The notes under the pieces: model-generated
The model's input: only the letters and a program-made list of their open reading frames with translations
Database searches by the model: none
Told to the model about the DNA's origin: nothing
IMG/VR virus record: IMGVR_UViG_3300020438_000023
Span: 1-64,000 of that record
Origin: a virus
DNA: 64,000 bases
Strand: one strand, 5' to 3'
Shown: one piece after another, positions 53,501 to 61,300 of the stretch
Layout: each line of letters starts with the position of its first letter
How positions within the stretch are numbered: position 1 is the stretch's first letter
Position numbers and translations under genes: made by a program

Positions 53501-53734
53501 CATAACACATGGATATTTTTCATAATATTGAATTTCTCCACCAGTTATAGCTTTCCCTTCTTTAAAGAAATGATCACTAAATTTCTCTAACTGACCTTGC
53601 AGCATAGACTGCATAGTCGTAAGTTCTCTTGCCTGAACAGGATACCCTGGTTTAAACAGAACGCGATAATAATCATTATCGCGATCAAAATCGTCATAAT
53701 AAGGAGAAACGTTAAGATTTAGTTCCTGGGGCAT
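47504..53734 (-). CDS. DUF4815 tail protein with very large Arg/Lys-rich C-terminal region (2076 aa)
   Basis: The N-terminus (SPYYDDFDRDNDYYRVLFKP followed by GYPVQARELTTMQ) is a clear DUF4815 start, known from long tail or baseplate fibre proteins of cyanophages. Residues 1 to about 1310 are acidic-neutral and beta-rich. From about 1311 to 2054 the protein becomes extremely basic: nine arginines in a row at 1378-1386, blocks such as RRKKRLKINRRRKHRFKIK, and a Pro-Arg tract near 2020-2040. Inside it, ordinary family segments survive (NTRVYAFFDG near 1475; ITDGQGTVAGSFFLP). The last 22 residues, SDLLLKTNIMIIQNALNRV plus three more, are the start of an S74 chaperone with the S2055/K2060 dyad, then a stop. 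Its stop precedes the 84-aa S74 gene. Confidence 0.88.
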   Translation of the reverse strand: MPQELNLNVSPYYDDFDRDNDYYRVLFKPGYPVQARELTTMQSMLQGQLEKFSDHFFKEGKAITGGEIQYYEKYPCVMVDDSFNGKSILEYAADLLDEVIVGESSGIRARVDSYLPGSSSERGFDTYYITYLSSDSGSSEFTGFIPGENLLTEDGIQTTNNLADEYDSDDPDAAIQENLENLIVFGENAPFARCVEESPNEVGSAVHINEGVYYIRGHFVESEEKTLLLDQYDDKPSYRVGLIITEEIATHLDDDALLDNAQGFSNFTAPGADRLRIEIDLVKIDLDEDDDVENFVELMVVQNGQIVNNNRSRQQTDNEKYIAERVDDVAGDFYVEQPEVEILEALNDKEGNDGLYEPGELTLQGSEPTDDMGIYKISPFKAYVNGYQIEINTPTYLEFDKPRETKEFEDQQLAYNSGPTLAINRVFGYPTLGIQTSFYITLRDERVGGSQATAAGKEIGVARVYDYELEDGTYERENLDLNTWDLTLYDVRPYVEFELNEPVKLTTPIHIKGKATGATGHLRFDVNNSGIATAYDVRGRFNVGEKLIFNGVEENTRVVKDATEYGINKVRSIHAVNANGTFFSADTILEASEDIPEPGLNVSITGASSGVSTVSVANFNLDKVFDVGDLVSYTNSGNPEIVTYNKVSAVAKTNMRLEAITSVTGICAGALPTSAVQTTDFQKIETEIETSDDNTLYTEFPKDFVAKVNLEDSTIVVRKTFDINITDGATNAIQSGTDFTFLPFTAGRYVLTRNDGTIEELTDDKMTFNGSSTQLTIKGLGSNTAGVLVATCNKSNNTSKVKIRNRIGSLIIDKSRVRQSGVGGTTLNDGLTYGNYPYGTRVQDEEIALMRPDVIEVLGIFESDNTAEPDVKRLEFSTFSGPTQSTDDLIIGERFEGATSEAIGIVIEKINDTTIGFIPANDDAFDEPGEKITFKESGVTASFVKETGSDLNITNKFDLADGFEDTIYDYARLVRNKDAKEPKRKLKIIYEFCTYDAADTGDITTVDSYSNFDYKDIPETGDLRHSDIIDIRPRVDFYNVTENSRSPFEFFGRSFDGDGNSADFILASDETITLDYSIYLARVDKIFLDEAGQFHNVEGPPSENPAPPGAKDDSIEVAQIIHPPFLEDVEDASIELADHKRYTMDDIGDLEDRIKQLEYYTSLNLLEQSTANMKVTDGNGLNRFKSGFFVDDFSDAENQLKVTILKNSVDTEEGELRAAPYTTQIDLELGTFSALGIGTDVIDSVTLDPEFDTNIIGENIKMTGRVITLDYDEQIEIHQPYATQNVPVNTFADIFYEGELELQPDSDLWVRQNLGGRRVKDSRGKFWFTRRQWRKMRWNPNFGWGGVIWKDWRHHWKGNLPKGGRRRGGEYSGTTANRRRRRRRRRIRAAGGVFRRKKRLKINRRRKHRFKIKRGGARRKGWGKRTIRRRFWARRVRQGRRFVSVAVRKWMRMRNIQFKAKKMKPNTRVYAFFDGVPVMKTITPKLIEVKMIKGTFQVGERVTSARRRRFRRRGSIAVKVRRRRIRVRSVRGWRWAMRFSGRVCPINHKEGPVNTPLKVYGQNPYTKTAMPTSYASNSTILNIDTFIMSLKQRGRYWGFINRKMRLKGRKSKAVCRVVNKRLITDGQGTVAGSFFLPAADGVRKRKFGYAFSAGKKTFRLVDSKTNSDDKAELTTMAEDEFTCTGGGLKTRYHLRRLKVRRGRRCTRRPNAEVGRRRVLRKCRGGRARPVTPDPGDEEESAPISPTPPGGTKPPRHVDPPKGPKVPKDPRPCRRKGRGKKRCKPGGKTPPPKKNRPKVKTAKVKYVFDKKGKALPIWYVPYTIKKGKNKGKTRYLNFNQIRRLGGKKDAKRAFREFGYPLPPKNYPGRGKPARPTGGKKKTTTIAIKQNRKGVMKVIDTSKKARKLKRKGKKSNVRDVIKPGDKDYGYYNKGKPQLWKYGATLLATQNKKATKKVTKRGKKKFEKRGFPVNKLPLKNGSIKRFQPRKPRPRRRSRPRPAPRPTPRANRRRRLGGGYPRRPRPRPRPRPPARPPRPPGRAARRGGGRRRGRRGRRSDLLLKTNIMIIQNALNRVFRV
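47521..47528 (-). promoter_or_regulatory. late-promoter-like ACTAAATA before the 84-aa S74 gene
   Basis: ACTAAATA lies 25 bases before the ATG of the S74 gene, within the last codons of the 2076-aa gene. The spacing equals that of other late octamers here. Confidence 0.3.
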
Positions 53735-53740
53735 GATTTC

Positions 53741-55294
53741 TTAGAATTGCAAAATGACCTTAATATCTTCTTTTTGACTCTTTGATCTAGTGATCGCGGG
53801 TCTATTATCGACATATATGATGTCTCCTGAGTATTTTTTTACTTCTGGAAGAGCAGTTCCGTTTGTAAAATTTTGTCCCAGGTTATATGTAGTATTATTT
53901 ATAGAGGTAGTTATACCGCTATAGTTTGCATCAATTGATAGTTCAACTGATCCTCCGTTAATAGTTAATGTTCCACCATCATCAGTATCAGATGTAAATC
54001 TATGTTGTATATATCCATATTCTGGAACTTTTTGAGATCCATCAGTATTAAATCCAACCTGAGCCTTATCCTGCCAGTATTTTAAAACACCAGTGATTTC
54101 ATCATAAGAAACTACTCTACCAACAGCAGTACTTCCCAAACCGACTTCTTGAGTTACCTCACTATCAAAAACAAAAGATGCCGAACTATATCCAATACCG
54201 GTAAGTTTTAATGCATAGACAGCACTAACTTTATCATCAGTTAATAACTCTGTAGATCCATCTTTTGTTGGATTATGAACAATTCCCACTCTAGCAACTT
54301 GGTTTCCAACAATAAAATCTGGATTATCAGAATCATTTTCAATGCGGGTATACATTAAAATGTTAGTCGATCCCATTTCTTTATAAATGTTAGCGCCATG
54401 TCCATCTGATGGTGGAATAATAACTTCAAATTCAGGAATTGTTGTTCCCGAAATAATAGATGAATTTGAAAGATCGACTCTTCCATGAGTATATCCTTCT
54501 CCACCATCCGACACAGTTACACTGTCAACCTTTGAGTCGTTATTGACGACAATAGTGCATTCCGCATCTTCCCCATCACCACTGATTGGAATATTTGTGT
54601 ATGTTACTCCACCAGTTCCTAGACCAGCACCTCTATTTGTTATTTTTACAATTTTAATCTGACCACTTGTTACTGCATTATCTCTAATTGAATCAAATGT
54701 AGAATCAGTCTCCCAATTTTTTGGAACAGGAATAAAATTTACAGAATCAAATTTTACAATATCAGAGGGTTTGATAGTATACAAATATTTCCATACATAT
54801 CCATCACCACTATCTCCAGGAATCTGTGGCTCTAGATCAGTAAATAAAGGTTCATCAAGAGATGGTCTTCCCTCTATATTTTCTGGATCAGAACCATTTT
54901 GTAGACAAATATAAACTCTAAAGTCGCTATTCATCACATAAAAGTTTGATGAATAAAGACTTGTAGCGTTTGATGGTTTTGCTAAGTTTGTTCTACTAAT
55001 ATTATGGCGATACATATCATAAGTAGTACCAGAATTCCAAGTAATTTTTTTAATTACTTGACGAATATCCACTGAAGATATCTTCTTCAGTGCAATCATA
55101 GTGTCCCAGTAGTCAAACTCTTGCTCAAAAGAATCCTTAGGAGCAGGAGGAGACGTATCCCAGTTAGTAACAACGTCTGTGGGATTTGGAAGTCCTATAA
55201 AAGCATAGAAAGCATTATTTTCCGTATCTTCGGCAAGATCTAGAAAATTTTGCGTATTCAAAATTCTAAGTTGATCAGTTATAATTGCGGACAT
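53741..55294 (-). CDS. gp8: gp8 baseplate wedge protein
   Basis: This 517-aa protein (T4: 334 aa) matches gp8 at its ends: DTMIALKKISSVDIRQVIKK, GDGYVWKYLYTIKPSDIVKF, and the C-terminal GDIIYVDNRPAITRS leading to EDIKVILQF at 489-517. An insert of about 200 residues in the second half contains a GxGY unit (TVSDGGEGYTHGRVDL) and accounts for the extra length. It lies after the giant gp7-position gene and before the DUF4815 gene, as 7-8-9/10 order predicts. CATAAATA lies 23 bases upstream. Confidence 0.88.
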   Translation of the reverse strand: MSAIITDQLRILNTQNFLDLAEDTENNAFYAFIGLPNPTDVVTNWDTSPPAPKDSFEQEFDYWDTMIALKKISSVDIRQVIKKITWNSGTTYDMYRHNISRTNLAKPSNATSLYSSNFYVMNSDFRVYICLQNGSDPENIEGRPSLDEPLFTDLEPQIPGDSGDGYVWKYLYTIKPSDIVKFDSVNFIPVPKNWETDSTFDSIRDNAVTSGQIKIVKITNRGAGLGTGGVTYTNIPISGDGEDAECTIVVNNDSKVDSVTVSDGGEGYTHGRVDLSNSSIISGTTIPEFEVIIPPSDGHGANIYKEMGSTNILMYTRIENDSDNPDFIVGNQVARVGIVHNPTKDGSTELLTDDKVSAVYALKLTGIGYSSASFVFDSEVTQEVGLGSTAVGRVVSYDEITGVLKYWQDKAQVGFNTDGSQKVPEYGYIQHRFTSDTDDGGTLTINGGSVELSIDANYSGITTSINNTTYNLGQNFTNGTALPEVKKYSGDIIYVDNRPAITRSKSQKEDIKVILQF

Positions 55295-55316
55295 TTAAAT
55301 ACAGAACTTTTCTAGT

Positions 55317-55324
55317 TATTTATG
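55317..55324 (-). promoter_or_regulatory. late promoter CATAAATA before gene 8
   Basis: CATAAATA lies 23 bases before the gene 8 ATG, overlapping the stop codon of the giant gene. Confidence 0.5.
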
Positions 55325-58300
55325 AAAGATAATTGGAGGCTTTTAATGGATTCTTTCTTCTCAAAATAGGTGATGTTTCGATACCAATAATTCCATTATC
55401 TCTCTTAATATCATATGCTTCAGGGAATGGTCTAGAAATACTATCTAGTCTACCCCAAGAGAAGTTTGCAAATGTTTGTCTAGAGAGGAATGAAGAAAGT
55501 CCAAGTTGTGAATAATCTTCAACAACAGTAACAACCTGAGTGTTATTTTCAATAATCAGTGTTGCACCATCAGCGACTGTAGTAGAAACTCCTAATCCAA
55601 CAGAATAAGAACCAAGTCTTGTTAAACTTGCAACAAAATCGTCACTGAATATAACGATTGGAGTTCCTGGAACAATGTCATGAACTTGGAATACACTATC
55701 AATAAATTGATTTCCTTCAACCAAGTCAACTCCATCTATTTCAATTGAAGTAACGCCATATCCAACTGTTGTCGCATTTCCGACCGTGGAATCTCGTATA
55801 GTAAAGAAGTCACCTGTTCCAATTCCACTATAATCAATTGTATTTCCAGTACCAACAATTGTTTCATCTTTCAAAGGAGAGTTTTCTGGAATAGCAAACT
55901 CAAAGATGAGACCTTGAGAAGATCCTGCTCCAATTGTTGTTGTTCCGACTCCAATAACTTCACCAAAGTCTCCTGCAAAGTCAACTCTAAATATTGTTTC
56001 TGATTTTGGAGTTGGTGGTGAAATTAAAACTGGTGGTGGATTATTATCATCATATCCAGTTCCACCAACAGAAATATTAATGGTTGCTACTTTACCAGAT
56101 GCGATAATGATATTAGCTTCTGCTTGAGTTCCACTATCATCTTTTGGCGCTCCGATAGATATTGTAGGAATGTTAAAATACCCAGATCCTGCATTGGTAA
56201 GGGATATTTGAGTAACAATTCCAGATGTAACTGAAGCAGTTGCTATAGATTCTTCTGTTTCATCTTGATCGATAATATCAACGGTAGTTGTCCAATTCAG
56301 TTCTGAATTTTCTCTCGCATTATCGAAGAAAGTTCTTGCGCCTTCAATCCAAATTTGTGTACTTGCAGTACCAACATCGTAAATGATATTAGTTAGAGGA
56401 AGAATTGCTGCCTCATAAATATCTCTTGCTTTGCTAACTTCTTCACCATCGATAATGAGATCAGTGGTTGCACGACACCAATTAACTGGTCTCTCAACAA
56501 ATGGATCATTACTGATTCCAACACCACCATAAAGATAAGTATCAACCGAGTCAGTAGAAGTAACTGATTTAACTGATCTATCTTTTTGTTTTAGGCTAAT
56601 ATCCTCACTACCGATTGTGAGGATATCTCCAGGAGAAACAGTCTCAAGAATATCTACAAATTCAACATCAACATCTCCAGTTCCTCTATAGAAGATAATT
56701 TTACAGACATCTCCTAGTTTTGGAGCTTCTGAGAAGCGAAGTGTACTACCTCCTGGGAATAAATATGCCTCTCCAGGAACTTGAAGAATATCATTAATAA
56801 AGACTAGAAGCGTTGCTTGAACATCAATCAAAGATCCTTTAGCAGCTTTAATTGATGTTCTAACTCCATCAAATTTAATAGCAAATCTAGTTGCATCTCC
56901 ATTAAACTGAGGACTGATATCATCAACAACCTGAAGATCTCCAATTGTCCATCCTGTAAATTGATCAGTTTGGGTCTTAGTAATATAGAAGTTGAATTCA
57001 TCAAAGTCTAATGTTGTTGGTAAAGCAAGTGTTGGTTTAGCAGAAGGACTTATCACTGGTGGAGCATATGCTGCACCATCACCAATAATTGTAGTAACAA
57101 TTCCAACTAGATTGGAAATTGAAGTTGCAACATCAGAACAACTATCAAGAGTGTATGAAGATCCATTTTCATAATCAATAGAAGCATCTGTAAATTGGGT
57201 AACAGAGACTGCAATACCCTGATATGAAGTAGGTAGAATTTGATTGTTTATAACGAATGTTGAAATACCAGCAAGATAATCATAAGTTGCAATGGTTTCT
57301 ATTGTTTCTCCAGTTACATAATTTAGAGGTCCATTCCAATACTTATTTCCTGCTGCAACAGAATTAAAGTTTCCTCCAAAGAAGAGATCATTTGCTAACG
57401 CATCAACAATAAATCCAGTATCTCTTTCACACTTAGTTTGATCATAATCTGGATTGGAAAGTAGGGAAGGATATGTAGCAGTTGCATATCCAACAGCTTC
57501 TTTAACAAGGAACTGTCTGTTAAAAGTAAGAAGATTTCCAGCATCAGCGAATCTTCCGTGATACATGTAAGGAATACCATCCGTTCCACCAACAGAAACT
57601 GTTAGTACATTGTTAATTTCATATCCATATCCAACATTTTTTATATCAAAATCAGTTACACTAGATCCTTCACCAACTACAACACTAATCTTTGCAAATC
57701 TTCCTCCAGTATCTCCGATTGAAGTTGTAGAATATGTTGTAGCCAGATTATCGTATGGAAGAGGATCATCAAAATCAACAGTTAGATACTTCGCAACTTT
57801 ACCACCTCTAGCATAAAAGTGACCTAATGTAGAAATACCAGTATTAACTTCAAACTCAGTATCACTATTAACTCTTCTTACACTCACAAACTGCGAAGCA
57901 GGATCTGACTGACTATCAGAATTATTGTTGAGTCTTGGGGCAATAATTATACCCTGAGCAGTTCCACCACTAGTGTAGAAGTTAACGGTGGTAGAAACTC
58001 CAACATTAACAGCAAATTCGGTAGCACTATTAACAGAAATTACTCCTGTACCGTTATATGCAGGATCTGTTGTTCTTGGGTGAGTAAGAATTCCCGCTCC
58101 ACCATCATATGCACAAGTAAATGCAAGTCCAGTTAGAATAACTTCACTGAGTTTGCCGAATGTGCTATAACCATGTCCCACAGAAGTGGTAACAGTCATA
58201 ATTCCAGTTATGTTATCATATTGAGCATTTGTTACGGTAAGTGGTAGAGCATAATCGCAAGTCATTGCGATTCCAGAAAGAACAATATCATTACCCTTAG

Positions 58301-61300
58301 ATAATCCGTGCGCTGTAGATGTTGTAACCGTTGTTAAACCTGTTATGGAAGTATAACCAACGTTAGAAATATCTCTAGGAGCGTAGAAGACCTCAGAATT
58401 TGTAACAGCCACTCCAGTAACTCTTCCTCTAGTAACAAGAGCAGTTCCTATCGCAACTTTACTAGATGCCTCTACTGTTTCTTCACGAATGTAGACATTA
58501 ATATTAGTTTGAATACCAGTTCGATATCCACCACCAACGTTAGAGACGTTAATAGCACTAATGGTTCCCGCAGAAGACACTGTAGCAGTTCCAGCAGCAG
58601 ATACTAGTGATTGATACCCAAATCCCTTTGTAGACCCAACAGAGACGATCCTACCGCCAACAGGAAGACCTTTAATAATGATATCATCTTCTCTATCATA
58701 AGATGTTTCATCAAAGATGATATTTGTTACTCCACTGTCTTCTTCTAAAGTGTAGTTTCCCTCAATATCAACATTGAGTTGATCTACCTTAGGTGATTGG
58801 AATAAATCATTCACTGTAATAATAGCATTACTTGCCGATAATCCATCAACACTTTGACCACCAACTTTTAATTCAAAAGAACTCTTAATTCCTGTGAATT
58901 GATCTTCAATACCGTCAAAGATATAGTTTTTGTAGTATGGATCATTTGTAGAATCAACTTGACCATTTCTCATGAACGATCTTCCACTAAATCTAGAGAA
59001 AGTAGTGATTCCACTATAATCTCTTTGATCTGGAGGATTATCTGGAGATCCTATCGGAGTTTTTCCATATGGAGCCTCAGCAAAACTAAGTGTATTATCG
59101 ATAATATTGTAATTACCAATAACCTTAGTAATTTTTGCAAATTGTACGTGATCTGCAAGTAGTGTACCTAAAACTGGCCTCTGAACATATACATCATTAT
59201 CAGAACCGCCATATCCAACAATGGATACTCTTACGATTTCATCGTCAATCTGAAGAAAATCTCCACTAAAGAATCTTTCTGGTTGCTCAGTTAAAGTAAG
59301 AACATCTTGAACAGTTGTAAAAGTATTACCAGCACCCGTTGTAGTAGCAGTAGATACAATAGGAGATTGGATCATATTATCAATAGTGATCAGAGTCTTA
59401 GGATTCTGATTCTTTGCGGTTATATAATGATCGGATCCAACTCCAAGAGTTGTAATATTAAAAGGTGTTGGAATTAAAGACAATGCCTCTGTAGCACTGG
59501 CTGCAACTCTTACAAGTAGTTCATCCTCTTTGATGATAAACAATTTAGATGGTAATATATCAGTAACTCCAATTCCAGGAACATCTGTAGAAGCAATTCC
59601 AATTGGTTCATTAAGAACATCATAAGAATATACAACTTCCTCTCCTGTTACAAAGAAGTGTTGAGGCAACTCAATAGTATTTTCAACGACACTAGTAATA
59701 CCAATATTAGATCCATCAAATTTCTTTTTGAAAATTGGATTTCCCTCATGGAATAGATTGAAATCTCTTATAACCGCATTCTGCGTTCCTTGATAGTCCG
59801 AATTTCCAGTCAGAATATCTGCATTGATCATATCAATATGATTATTACTTACTCTTTCATCTCTAATTCCAAGATGCTGAGCATAAACTCTAACTTCACA
59901 ATCAATCGCATTATTTGCTGTAAAGTAAATTGATGTAACTGTTCCTGCAACACCTGCAGTAACTACACCAACTTCACCATCAGTAAATATTTGACCATAT
60001 TCTGAATAATGTGCAGTTGTTGATGATGAAACAGTTACTAATTCGGAAAGTTGATACTTATTATTTGTAGTATCATCAATACTAATGATATAATAACCGC
60101 TACTGAAATCATCAATGCCTAAAATTCCATTGAAGTGTGAAGAAATTAAATTACCACCTGTACTATCTACGGCGTCAATTGATGTGTAATTAGATTCTAC
60201 AATAGCAGTAGTAAGTTTAGTGCTTCCCTCAGTGGTAAATCCAGAAGGTTCAGATGCAAGAGATATTCTTAAAGCATTGACCTCGGCAGCTATTGCAGGG
60301 TTATCTGGAATCAAATCAACCTTTACATTAGATCCATCAATGTAAGCATGATATGTTCCGATACCATCAGCGGAGTACTCATTTAAAGTATCTGTAGTTA
60401 ACTGACCGTAATCTTGGAATGTTACTTCTGATCCATCATGAACTAGACTGATTTCGTCTAATTCATACACATTACCACTACCTTCTTCAATTTGAACAAG
60501 CAATTTAGAAGATCTATAATCTGTTGGAATAGTCGCAATCGTGGTAGTAGCACCAGAAGAAACAATACTATGTTCTAATTCAATATCAACAACATTACCA
60601 AACGTAGTAGTTCCGATTCCTGAAGTAAAATCAGAAATACTGTGAGTAATGAAACTTAAATCATAGTCATTAATTTCAAATCTTTCTGGGTAGAATCTCA
60701 ACTGTGCTTCATCTTCAAATATAGCAAAATCAAAACTTCCTAATTCATAAACAGTTTCTACACGTCCATATTGATTGATAAAGAACTCAGTATCGTTATG
60801 AATTGCTGTTACAACATATAATTGTCTTTGATCTGTGAATCTGCTGTCTCTAGCAAATATTAAATATTTTCTAGCTCTAGATTCGGTTAATTTGAAAGTA
60901 TCGATTACACTAAATTGATCACCCCGTGGATCACTATTAAAATCATCACTAATATCATCAATAACAAGAACTCTGTTACCAATAGACTTATTAAAGTCTT
61001 GTAGTTCTCTACTGTTGAATACCATACCCGTAGAGAATCTCTTACTACCAATTAATAATGTTTCATCAACAGTGATATCAAAGTCGAATACACAATTTGT
61101 ATTCACTACTCTTGAGAAGTCTGCAATAGAAACAAAGTCTCCTCCATTTTGAGATGTGGAAATTCCACTATAGGCAAGATCCTGAGACTCTAACTGATAA
61201 TTACTAAATCTCTTCCATCCAACAAGATGATTAAGTCTTTCGACTTCTTCTTCCCAAATATTTTCAGTTACTGTACTTTCAATAGCATAAGAGAATCTCT

